DNA of 64,000 bases from GWE2-42-39 sp942493345 (GTDB lineage: Bacteria > Bacteroidota > Bacteroidia > Bacteroidales > Prolixibacteraceae). The notes below the pieces were generated by a model. It did no database searches and was not told the origin of the DNA. It was given only the letters and a program-made list of their open reading frames with translations. The position numbers and the translations under genes are program-made. The stretch covers positions 3,162,001 through 3,226,000 of the forward strand of contig OW818695.1 in NCBI GenBank assembly GCA_942493345.1, given 5' to 3'. Below are positions 18,932 to 27,292 of the stretch, in pieces (within the stretch, counting starts at the first letter, position 1; every line of letters begins with the position of its first letter).

Positions 18932-20032
18932 ATGAGAAGAATCTTTTATTTCATGTTGATTGTGTTCGCTTTTAGCGCGTGCAACTCCGGCTCAAAGAAA
19001 TACACCATCAAAGGAACCCTCACCGGGGTTGATTCAGGTAAAGTGTACCTGATAAAAGCACAAGAAGGGCAACCCCTCGTAATTGACACGGTCGATGTGG
19101 TCAAAAATAGTTTTGAATTAAAAGGAAGCGCAGGTCTCCCGGAAATGCATTATCTACGGTTGAACGACCGCGAATTTTTTGCCCAGTTTTTCCTCGAAAA
19201 CGGAAAAATAACGGTTGTTGCCAATAAAGACAGTTTGCGCAACACCAAAATCGCTGGTTCGAAAACAAATGATCTGTTCAATGTTTATATTGCTGAAATT
19301 GAACGCTTGAATAAGGATTATGCCGGTTTGAAGCAGCAGTACGACCAAGCCATGATGAAAGGCGACGTGGAAGCTGCGAACAAAGCGAAAATTGATGTTG
19401 AAGCCATGATGGAAAATATGAATGTTTTTGCCCGGAACTTTATTTCAGAAAACCGCACTTCGATGGTTGCCCCGTTCATCTACCTAAGCCAGTTTATCAA
19501 CGAAGCTTCTTCTGAAGAACTGGACACCATCGTAAAACTATTCCCGGTCGAATTTGCCGAATCGGTTTACCTGAAAGAGATTAACAGAATTGCCCAGGAG
19601 AAGAAGAAAACAGCCAATGGCTCGTTAGCGCCTGACTTCACAATGAACGATCCGAACGGAAACCCGGTTCGCCTTTCTTCGTTCCGTGGAAAATATTTGC
19701 TGATCGATTTTTGGGCCTCGTGGTGCGCACCCTGTCGCCAGGAAAATCCGAACGTGGTTCGTATTTATGCCCAGTTTAAAGACAACGGCTTTGAAATGCT
19801 GGGTGTTTCGCTCGACCAGGATAAAGAATCGTGGCTGAAAGCAATTGCTGACGACCAGTTGACTTGGACTCATGTTTCGGATTTGAAATACTGGCAAAAC
19901 GAAGTAGCTGTATTATATGGCATTCAGTCGATCCCACAAACGATCCTTCTCGATAAAGAAGGAAAAATTATTGCCAAAAACCTTCGTGGCGCAGATCTTG
20001 AAGCAAAACTTACCGAATTACTTGGAAAATAA
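18932..20032 (+). CDS. TlpA-like thiol-disulfide oxidoreductase lipoprotein (DUF4369 + thioredoxin)
   Basis: 366 residues. The lipoprotein signal ends in FAFSAC (Cys near 17). Residues about 24-120 match the DUF4369 beta domain, 125-220 are helical, and about 230-366 are a thioredoxin/AhpC-TSA fold with the redox motif WASWCAPCRQE. A periplasmic disulfide reductase role is expected; this domain order is very common in Bacteroidota. A clear intrinsic terminator follows 19 bp after the stop. Confidence 0.93.
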   Translation: MRRIFYFMLIVFAFSACNSGSKKYTIKGTLTGVDSGKVYLIKAQEGQPLVIDTVDVVKNSFELKGSAGLPEMHYLRLNDREFFAQFFLENGKITVVANKDSLRNTKIAGSKTNDLFNVYIAEIERLNKDYAGLKQQYDQAMMKGDVEAANKAKIDVEAMMENMNVFARNFISENRTSMVAPFIYLSQFINEASSEELDTIVKLFPVEFAESVYLKEINRIAQEKKKTANGSLAPDFTMNDPNGNPVRLSSFRGKYLLIDFWASWCAPCRQENPNVVRIYAQFKDNGFEMLGVSLDQDKESWLKAIADDQLTWTHVSDLKYWQNEVAVLYGIQSIPQTILLDKEGKIIAKNLRGADLEAKLTELLGK

Positions 20033-20050
20033 GATTTTCCTGTGCAACAT

Positions 20051-20090
20051 AAAAAAGCAGCAAACCGGTCAAAAGATTTGCTGCTTTTTT
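20051..20090 (+). terminator. Rho-independent terminator after the TlpA-like gene
   Basis: The stem AAAAAAGCAGCAAA pairs with TTTGCTGCTTTTTT around a short loop and ends in a T-run. It lies 19 bp past the TlpA-like stop codon in the correct orientation. Confidence 0.9.
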
Positions 20091-20452
20091 ATTATATTTA
20101 GCTGTGAAAATTTTCTGTCGTCGGAATGATTTATGAAAATGAAAGATAAGAAAAGTACTTAAGTATGGCGATATATCCTACGTTAGCGGTCATTCCACAC
20201 ATTCCGAAAAATCAGAATTAATTTCTCAAGCTAACGGGATACAATTGTACATTTAGTACGACTCTTTGTAAGGCCGTTTTAAGCATTGGTGATTAATAAT
20301 CCCGAGCGTCATTCTGGTTGAAATGTAATCCTGGTTTCCGGGAGTTGATAATTTCAGTGGTGCAGTTTTACGACTAGCCCGTTCAGAATATTTTTCTAAT
20401 TCATACTACATTTCCCTGGAGTCATTTTTTTTCATCTCAAAATATTTTTGGT
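20091..20452 (+). other. Non-coding left side of an IS110 element, candidate bridge-RNA region
   Basis: 362 bp without a credible reading frame between the terminator and the transposase start. In IS110-type elements the left non-coding end encodes a structured bridge RNA of roughly 150-250 nt that pairs with donor and target DNA. The gap here is large enough, while the 3' side has only 78 bp before the next gene. Several short palindromes are visible, e.g. around ATCCTGGTTTCCGGGA near 20330. The exact left boundary and the RNA ends are not determinable by eye. Confidence 0.4.
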
Positions 20453-21825
20453 ATGGCTTTAAAAAAAATGGAACTTGACATCATCAATCCTAATTGTGCT
20501 GGAATTGATATTGGCAGTAAATCTCATTATGTCGCCGTTGGACAAGCACTGGAAGATGTAAAAGAGTTTGGTGTTTACGCTGAAGACCTTACAGCTATTT
20601 GCCTTCATCTTAAAGAGTATGGTATTACATCTGTTGCCATGGAAAGCACAGGTAATTACTGGCAGAACCTCTATGTTGAATTAGAAAAACATGGCATGGA
20701 GGTTACTCTGTGTAATGGCAAGTTTACCAAGCACGCCAAAGGCAAGAAAACGGATGTAAAAGACTGCCGGTGGATCCAAAAACTACATGCTTTAGGATTA
20801 CTTACCAGTAGCTTTTTGCCCGATGAAACAACTGAGCAGTTAAGAACCTATTGCAGGCAAAGAACCAATTGGATAGACCTTGCGGCCGAGGCTTCTCACA
20901 AAATGCAAAAATACCTGAAACTGCTAAATTTCCGGCTCGATGTTGTCGTGAATGATATTTGCGGACTTACTGGACTGGCCATCATTGCCGACATCTGTAA
21001 AGGAAATCTTGACCCGCAAAGATTAGCAGAACACAGACATAGCAATTGCAGAAAATCGAAGGAAGAAATTGCAAAAGCACTTAAAGGAAATAACAGGGCA
21101 GATTTTCTCTTCGGATTAAAACAGGAGTATGAAAGCTATTTATTTTTTCAAAAGAAAATTGATGCCTGCGATGGTCAAATCAACTTGTTTCTTAAATCTC
21201 AAATCAACACCGATCCCAAAAAAAACTTCATACCGATCATAAAATCCATAAAAGAGTAAATAAAAATGCAATCAAAGGGATCGACTTAAACCAAGCCGCT
21301 TACCAATATTTCAATGGAGTTGATTTAATGAAAATTGAAGGACTGAGTCATTCTACGATCTTAACTATCATGAGTGAAGTAGGTCCCGATGGATTTAAGA
21401 AATTTGAAACGGCAAAGCAATTTACATCCTGGTTAAGACTTGCTCCAAACAATAAAATATCGGGCGGCAAAATACTCAGTAACAAAATCCCCAAAGGCAG
21501 TAACAGGCTTAAAATTGCCTTGCGTCATGCCGCAAATGCAATCGGAAACCTGAAAGATACTCACCTGTCTGATTTCTTTAGAAAAATAGCATACCGGAAA
21601 GGCAGAGCAACTGCGGTAAGTGCCACAGCTAGAAAACTTGCTGTGATTATATGGAATATGATTTCCAAAAGAATCCCTTATAATCCTCCAATAGCGTATC
21701 TGTTCTTAGATCAAAAAAGAAAACTAAAACTGGTCTCGCAAATAAAGAAAAACATTATTAAATTTGACATAAAACCTGATGACATCGGATTTTGTAACTC
21801 ACTGAATTCGAGTAGCAATTTTTAA
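20453..21825 (+). pseudogene. IS110-family transposase, split by a -1 frame change
   Basis: Two frames together give one full DEDD transposase of about 457 residues. The first (20453-21259) has GIDIGSKSHYVAVG, VAMESTGNYWQ and KTDVKDCRW, the RuvC-like acidic residues. The second carries the C-terminal serine domain with IEGLSHSTILTIMSE and APNNKISGGK, ending at 21825. The frames join in the run of eight A at 21218-21225 followed by C: in the second frame the reading continues LHTDHKIHKRVNKN, as expected for the family. Either one A was lost from a nine-A run, or A-AAA-AAC works as a -1 slippery site. Inactivation is the simpler reading. Confidence 0.88.
20453..21825 (+). mobile_element. IS110-family insertion sequence, ends not resolved
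   Basis: Insertion sequence defined by the split transposase. IS110 elements usually lack terminal inverted repeats and target duplications, and none were found, so the coordinates give only the coding part; the true element should extend into 20091-20452 and slightly past 21825. ACGTTAG occurs just outside on both sides (about 20179 and 21824) and might be related to the insertion site. Confidence 0.75.
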
Positions 21826-21903
21826 CGTTAGTCAGAATTTTAATTTTAACTATACTACTATTTTGACACATTAATATTTCTAATTAATAATTGAAATTAA
21901 AGA

Positions 21904-22476
21904 ATGGAAAAGAATGAAAAGTCTAACAGAAATAAATTTGCCTTTTTAGGCAATACAGAACTAATTAGTTTAATAATTGCTTTTTCAATGTTATTAATTA
22001 CTGGAGTAAATACATAGCAGAATGAAAAAGACAGGAAACTTAATAAGGATGTATTTGAACTTAATAACAAGATTTTTATGGCTACGAATAGACCCTATCT
22101 ATTTATCTCAGGAATAAAATATGACTTCAATAATGGTGAGTTAATTATTCAGCCAGAAATATCGAATAGCGGAAATGCTCCTGGTTATTTAAATTATGAA
22201 TTGGTAAGGCTACTTGACAAAAAAACTAATGACTGTATAATAACAGTTAGTGACCAACAAGTGAATTATACTATTTTCCCAGATGATAAAAAAATGAGAA
22301 ATTTAATTGTGATAAAAGATTCTGCAGAAATTAATAAGATAACTTCAACATACGATGTATATTATAAAAGCTCTTATTCTTCATTGTTAAATGACAGCTT
22401 ATATTTCTTTGAATATATCTTTACTATTAATTCAGAAAGTGAATCATTTACAATGGTTAGTGGCAGCTATAATTGA
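21904..22476 (+). pseudogene. Hypothetical membrane-anchored protein interrupted by an in-frame TAG
   Basis: One frame runs from the ATG at 21904 to 22476, with a single TAG at 22015-22017. The first 37 codons encode a cytoplasmic start and a transmembrane helix (LISLIIAFSMLLITGV). After the stop, reading continues QNEKDRKLNKDVFELNNKIF and into the 132-residue part starting at 22078 (MATNRPYLFISG). Without the TAG the product would be about 190 residues: a membrane anchor, short coiled-coil-like linker, and a beta-rich soluble domain. Family not recognised. Probably a nonsense mutation in an accessory gene; restart at 22078 could make a soluble fragment. Confidence 0.7.
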
Positions 22477-22515
22477 AAAAAAACGAACGCATAAAAACTA
22501 TATATCAATTGGGGT

Positions 22516-22625
22516 TTCGGTGCCGACAACAGAGCCCGTAGCCCGCTACAACGGCATCGGGGTTCGACAGGAAGGTAACCCGCAATCCCCACTGCATATA
22601 GTTCCGAACGATAAGCAACCGAGGA
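22516..22625. repeat. GC-rich palindromic spacer, attC-like appearance
   Basis: A GC-rich structured segment in otherwise AT-rich DNA. Visible pairings include GTGCCG with CGGCAT, and GGGTT with AACCC. It ends with the CTGCATATAG-type motif also seen at about 51890. Segments of this style recur at 51784, 52165 and 53336 in the window. It separates the amber-interrupted gene from the leader repeat. No gene is visible in it. Confidence 0.45.
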
Positions 22626-22674
22626 CATTGCTAAACAGAACAGACTGCAAAAAACGAACATAAAAGACTAACAC

Positions 22675-22817
22675 ATGAAATAAGCATGATTAGCAGAAAC
22701 ACCAATGGAAATGAATAATTTTTCATGCGAATTCCGTCTCGTTGAAAATTAGATTGAAAGACTGAAGTAATTTACGAAGATTGTAGAAACCAAAATTGAA
22801 AATTTATACACATGAAA
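22675..22817 (+). repeat. Shared leader block, copy A
   Basis: About 142 bp matching 52805..52946 with eight substitutions and one single-base gap (about 94%). Read in one frame its first part encodes SRNTNGNE and a stop, the same C-terminal tail as the DUF2867 protein ending at 52848. It therefore holds the 3' end of a lost DUF2867 gene plus the leader, ending exactly at the start codon of the DUF4419 gene. In copy B the same leader serves an unrelated membrane protein. Confidence 0.9.
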
Positions 22818-23915
22818 CTACCTGCATTTTTCACATTCATTTTTCTGTTGACAACGACTTTCGTTTTCTCTCAGTCCTCAGTTTGTTACGACATTGAAAC
22901 ATTATCCAAACCAGTTAAGTTAGTTAAGGAACGTTCTCGGGAAAATATACTAAAATCTTTTCGAGCTAACATTGAGAAAACATCAGTGCTCCCCAACACA
23001 TTTGTTTGTTATGGAGAACATTCCTTTTTAAAGGGCATTTTGACTGCATACCAAGAACACAGACCAATTATTATTTCACCTGATATTATTTGGCTATTAA
23101 TTAGTCAAGGTTTCGCAAGACACATAACAAATAACGCAGAAGAATTTAGAAAGGATTTTGTGAGCTTTGATGGCAAGAAGGAGTTGAAGGTAGAAGTTTT
23201 AGACATTACTCTTGGGAAACCGGATAATAATTGGGAACAAGTATTTCCGCAATTCTCAAAACAAATCGCAGACAATACAAGCAAAGAGTTAGTTGATATT
23301 TTAACGGCCGATTTTTCAACTTCAACTCCAACAACAACAATCGCAAGCCAAATAACAATCCTGGAATCTTTCAAATTGTATTTTAACTACAAAGTACAGA
23401 TGGTTGGGTGTGGTATTCCAAAAATTACGATTGAAGGAACAACTGAAGATTGGGAAAAGGTATTGCATAAAACTCAATCCATTTCAAAGTATCAACTTGG
23501 TTGGTGGATATCGGAACTTGAGCCGATATTGAAAGAAATTATCAATGCGACTAAAGGTGATTTTAAAAAGAAGTTTTGGATGAATATGGTTAAGACACAT
23601 ACTATAAAATCTTATGGGTCTAATACATCCATCGATGGTTGGATAACAAAATTTTTCCCTTACACAGAAAAGGGAGAAAAGAGAAAATTTAAACCTATTG
23701 TTAATATCGATAATCTTGCTTCTGAAATTGTTAGAGTTCCTTTTGTTTTTGAGGACATTACAATTCCCAAAAGTTTTCAAATGGAATTTTGGGCTGGATT
23801 TATTGGTCTAACTCAAAACTCAAATGACTTCACATTGAAACCAGAAATTGCATGGATAATTAGTCGAGGAAAAGAAATACCTGCGGACAAACCAAAACGA
23901 ATAATGCCGGAATAG
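22812..23915 (+). CDS. DUF4419 domain-containing secreted protein
   Basis: 367 residues. The signal peptide MKLPAFFTFIFLLTTTFVFS is followed by a domain matching DUF4419 over nearly its whole length: NTFVCYGEHSFLKGILTAY, ISPDIIWLLISQGFARHI, YKVQMVGCGIPKITIEGT, WWISELEPILKEI and the late MEFWAGFIGLTQ. Function unknown; the family is widespread in fungi and bacteria and often sits in accessory regions. It starts at the end of the shared leader block, and a MITE-like element lies downstream, so it is in a mobile patch. Confidence 0.9.
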   Translation: MKLPAFFTFIFLLTTTFVFSQSSVCYDIETLSKPVKLVKERSRENILKSFRANIEKTSVLPNTFVCYGEHSFLKGILTAYQEHRPIIISPDIIWLLISQGFARHITNNAEEFRKDFVSFDGKKELKVEVLDITLGKPDNNWEQVFPQFSKQIADNTSKELVDILTADFSTSTPTTTIASQITILESFKLYFNYKVQMVGCGIPKITIEGTTEDWEKVLHKTQSISKYQLGWWISELEPILKEIINATKGDFKKKFWMNMVKTHTIKSYGSNTSIDGWITKFFPYTEKGEKRKFKPIVNIDNLASEIVRVPFVFEDITIPKSFQMEFWAGFIGLTQNSNDFTLKPEIAWIISRGKEIPADKPKRIMPE

Positions 23916-24022
23916 TAATGACAACATATACTGATGCAAAAGGAATTGCAAATCGCTTTAACCCAAATAAATGTTAAGTAAGTCGAAATTTTACAAATAT
24001 ATAAATTGGCTGCCTATAAAAG

Positions 24023-24485
24023 CAGGGCAAACGCATCTAAAATGCAAGTATTGCATAACTCATTTTCTTCGGCCTGAAAGGCCAGCTTATTCTAGCCCCA
24101 GACAACGTCTGGGGTAAAAGGAATAATAGAAAAACCGTCCGTGCGGTAACAATAACAAAGGCAAAAATCTTGGTATATATGCCAAAAATAGTTGGTAAAA
24201 TCTTCTATAAGCATTGGTAGACAAGGTCTGGTGAAAAGTTTATCGAAATTTGGATGCATACCTCTTCGTCCGAAATAACGACAACCTTTCAAAATATGTT
24301 ATAGCGCGGCCGATTTTAACGCCCATTTTCCTACCCAGGGCGTCACTCCGTTTGCCCTGGGCTAAAATAAACTGGCCTTTCAGGCCGTTGGTTTGTCTAA
24401 ATATCATCATTTCAGTTTCAAAATGATCGGTATAAAGTGTAGCCCTGCATACTGGGGGATAAAAAAATTAGATGCGTTTGCCCTG
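24023..24485. mobile_element. MITE-like element with 18-bp perfect terminal inverted repeats
   Basis: 463 bp bounded by CAGGGCAAACGCATCTAA (24023-24040) and its exact reverse complement (24468-24485). Inside are two REP-like units in opposite orientation: CGGCCTGAAAGGCCAG at 24070-24085 and its exact inverse at 24372-24387. Each has an adjacent hairpin (CCCCAGAC/GTCTGGGG at 24096-24114; CCCAGGGC/GCCCTGGG near 24335-24362). There is no credible gene inside and no clear target duplication. It is probably mobilised in trans by a transposase not in the window. It fills the 670-bp gap between the convergent DUF4419 and GH116 genes. Confidence 0.8.
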
Positions 24486-24585
24486 TTATCGTAGCACATT
24501 AAAAAAGTATGACAGTTATCTTGACGGTAGTTTATAACCCAATATTTTTGTTCCCATTTTTAATTTCTTATTGGTTACTTCTTCG

Positions 24586-27147
24586 TTACTTAAATTCCAT
24601 TGTCAGGCTTTTATTCGCGTCACTATCCAATATTATGTTTTTCAATTCGACGGAGTCGAAGCCTTCAAGCGTGAACTTCGAAAGTTCAATTTTTCCGGAT
24701 AATACATTCAAAGTAGCCTTTTTACCATCTATAATGCAGGTTCCCCAGGCATATCCGTTGCTCCAGAAATAATTGCCCGGATTGGTCGTGAACGACATGC
24801 TCTTTTCAATTCCTGAGTAATGAAACCCCGATAAAGCAATCACCGAAGCCCAACTGGCCATAGCCCTTGCGTAATGGTGCCCGCATTCAGGTTCGTCATA
24901 TGGATTGCGTTTGTAACCGTCGAAACGGTTGCGAATACTTTGAATACACTTCAATCCACTTTCAGTTTGCCCTTCATAAATCATTCCTATAGCAGCGGTA
25001 TATTCAAACCCGGTCATCGATTCAGCAAAATACGGGAAAGGCACTTTCAGTCGTCCGTTTGGCCAACTGGCCATGATCAGGCCACTTTCGTTACCCATCA
25101 CATACGACCGCATGTTGTTGAATAATGGAGAAAAATCACTGACGTAGTTGTACTTCATGATCGACTTCAGCGTAGTTTTGATATTCTGTTCACTGGCCAG
25201 ATAGCCCAGCCCGCAAATATGGGCCATGTATTGGCCCACCAACTGATCGACCAAACATCCTTTCCCTAACTGAAAATCCGGATTTGAAAGATTGCTGCTT
25301 CCCATTCCAATCCGCAACCCGGGATAGATTTGATCAGTATTCAACGACGGTCGGATTTCCTGAATGTAATATTCCCCATTGAACAAGTTTTTATCAGTCC
25401 AAGCACTGCCTGATTGAAAAAGATGACGACACTTTCGGGCGAACGTATCATCACCCAAATATTTCGCCATTTCTTCGCCGGCACGCAATGCGCCAAGGTA
25501 CCAAAATTCCATCTGCGGATTTGGGCCATAATACTCCACATCCATCGTATTGTGCTGGCAACCTTCCATTACACCATCCTGATCGCCGTCCCAACCACCT
25601 TTTACCCAGGCAAAAGCCAATGCTTTCTTAACTGTCGGCCAGTATTGCTTCAGAAAAATATCATTTCCTGACAATTGCCATTCGCGGTAAAATTTCATGA
25701 TGGTTCCCATTTGCCCGTCGGCGGCAGCTTTGCCGTTTCTGTTCGCTTTACCCAGGGGCAATTCTGTCCTGAAACTCATTAAACCCATGCTGTCGGTCGA
25801 AAATCCAAATTCGACATCACGCATAGTTTGTGCCAGTTCGCCAAAAAGAAAAGGCGTTGCCTGTTCGTAATTCCACACATGCGTACACGATCCCTGACAC
25901 GATCCAAATTCATCCATTACTCCCTCCCATCCCATCAGGTGTCCCTCTTTTGTCCTGAAAACAGTTTGCGACCGAAGTGTGCTCAGGTTGAATAAGGCCG
26001 CTTCTTTTACTTCGTCGGGCAAAGATGAACGAATAAAAGCATCCAGAAATTGATATGTTTTTTCTTCCAATACCGGAATCTGTGGAATAATCTTTTGCGC
26101 CGCATCCCAGGCATCAGTATATTTTGTGCTGTAATAATTACCGACAATTTCTCTTGACCAGGCATACCGGTTCGGAAAATTCCAGGTAATATAGAACCTA
26201 AAAACCTCTTTACTATTGGAGCCGATTTCCTTTTTAACGGCCAGTGAGGCCATCGGGTCGTCATCATTCAGTTTTGTTTTGTCAGTTAATTCTCCATCAG
26301 CGCTAAAATCGTCCCAAAAGTCAAGAGTCGCCCGTTCCCAATAATTCGCATCAGACGATCGACGATAGCTAATTCCTGATTTTTCGGAAGTGACTAAAGC
26401 GATCGTTCCAAAAGCAGCATCTGTTTTATTGACGTCATTTGAAAACATGTAAATTCCACTCAGATTGCCACTCTTTCTGAATTCATTTTGGTTATTTTTC
26501 GCTCCATCAGGAATAAAATCACCTTTCCAGTCGCGATGATATTTGCTGCCATCCTTTCCGACAAAATTGCGCATCGACCCGCCAACGGAAACTTCAATTG
26601 GTTTTGCTGTAAGGTTCGTTACTTCATAGGTGAGCACTGCAACAGGCAATCCGCTGACATCAGCATCGCCCGGAACCATTGGGTTAAACCCAATAATGCG
26701 AACGGACACAGGCATCGTTTTATCCGAAAGATTGACCATTCCAACCGGATACGAGGCATCGAAGCTGGCTTCAGCAAACCGGGGAAAACCGTGCTGATTT
26801 ACCGGACGTCCTTCGTAATGCTGATATTCTGTTGGGTGCACAGGCCCAATCAGCGCCCGGGTAACGGATGGTTCTCCTTCCGGTTTTACGAAAATTGTAA
26901 AGAATGGGGCATTATTTCCTTTAGTTGCCGTGCTATAACCGATACCGGGCTTATTCATGATTTCCCAATCACGCAATTCACCGCGACCGCCCAGAGAAAC
27001 GTTTCCAGTTCCAATCCCACCCAATGGCAAGGCAATATTCAGCAAGTGGCCCTGATCGTAGTGTTTCAGGATAGGCCATTCAGTCCGCTGTGAAAAACCG
27101 GCATATGACATGATCAGGAAACAGACAATCAGATTCGACATTTTCAT
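24586..27147 (-). CDS. Glycoside hydrolase family 116 protein (glucosylceramidase-like), secreted
   Basis: 853 residues. Signal peptide MKMSNLIVCFLIMSYAGFSQ. The N-terminal beta-sandwich starts with the family hallmark LPLGGIGTGNVSLGGRGELR, followed by the (alpha/alpha)6 catalytic domain. Candidate catalytic regions are the acidic blocks GSCTHVWNYEQA and HNTMDVEYYGPNPQMEFWYL. GH116 enzymes are retaining beta-glucosidases/xylosidases; the substrate of this branch is uncertain. It is downstream of susC/susD on the same strand, so it probably cleaves the glycan imported by that system. A hairpin at 27237 lies between, so its expression may be partly uncoupled. Confidence 0.88.
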   Translation of the reverse strand: MKMSNLIVCFLIMSYAGFSQRTEWPILKHYDQGHLLNIALPLGGIGTGNVSLGGRGELRDWEIMNKPGIGYSTATKGNNAPFFTIFVKPEGEPSVTRALIGPVHPTEYQHYEGRPVNQHGFPRFAEASFDASYPVGMVNLSDKTMPVSVRIIGFNPMVPGDADVSGLPVAVLTYEVTNLTAKPIEVSVGGSMRNFVGKDGSKYHRDWKGDFIPDGAKNNQNEFRKSGNLSGIYMFSNDVNKTDAAFGTIALVTSEKSGISYRRSSDANYWERATLDFWDDFSADGELTDKTKLNDDDPMASLAVKKEIGSNSKEVFRFYITWNFPNRYAWSREIVGNYYSTKYTDAWDAAQKIIPQIPVLEEKTYQFLDAFIRSSLPDEVKEAALFNLSTLRSQTVFRTKEGHLMGWEGVMDEFGSCQGSCTHVWNYEQATPFLFGELAQTMRDVEFGFSTDSMGLMSFRTELPLGKANRNGKAAADGQMGTIMKFYREWQLSGNDIFLKQYWPTVKKALAFAWVKGGWDGDQDGVMEGCQHNTMDVEYYGPNPQMEFWYLGALRAGEEMAKYLGDDTFARKCRHLFQSGSAWTDKNLFNGEYYIQEIRPSLNTDQIYPGLRIGMGSSNLSNPDFQLGKGCLVDQLVGQYMAHICGLGYLASEQNIKTTLKSIMKYNYVSDFSPLFNNMRSYVMGNESGLIMASWPNGRLKVPFPYFAESMTGFEYTAAIGMIYEGQTESGLKCIQSIRNRFDGYKRNPYDEPECGHHYARAMASWASVIALSGFHYSGIEKSMSFTTNPGNYFWSNGYAWGTCIIDGKKATLNVLSGKIELSKFTLEGFDSVELKNIILDSDANKSLTMEFK

Positions 27148-27236
27148 AAGTTAGTTTTTTAGTAATTAGATTTGAACCATGTTATTTTGAAAATTGAACT
27201 AGTAATCATTTATTTTTCAGTCTGATTTGAAATAGA

Positions 27237-27262
27237 AAGAACCTGCAAAAATGCAGGTTCTT
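27237..27262 (-). terminator. Perfect hairpin between susD and the GH116 gene
   Basis: Stem AAGAACCTGCA pairs perfectly (11 bp) with TGCAGGTTCTT around an A-rich loop. Read on the minus strand, T-rich DNA follows (TTCTTTCTATTTC), so it can act as a terminator or partial attenuator after susD. Confidence 0.75.
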
Positions 27263-27292
27263 AAAAAAGATCAAATGTGTGAAAATAATAAA

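Noticed and set aside
22541..22575. GGTTCGACAGG-like sequence resembling a tRNA T-arm
   Set aside because: No acceptor, anticodon or D-arm can be built around it; it belongs to the palindromic spacer.
24092..24292. 66-codon minus-strand frame inside the MITE-like element
   Set aside because: Built from REP-like repeat sequence and hairpins; no protein features.
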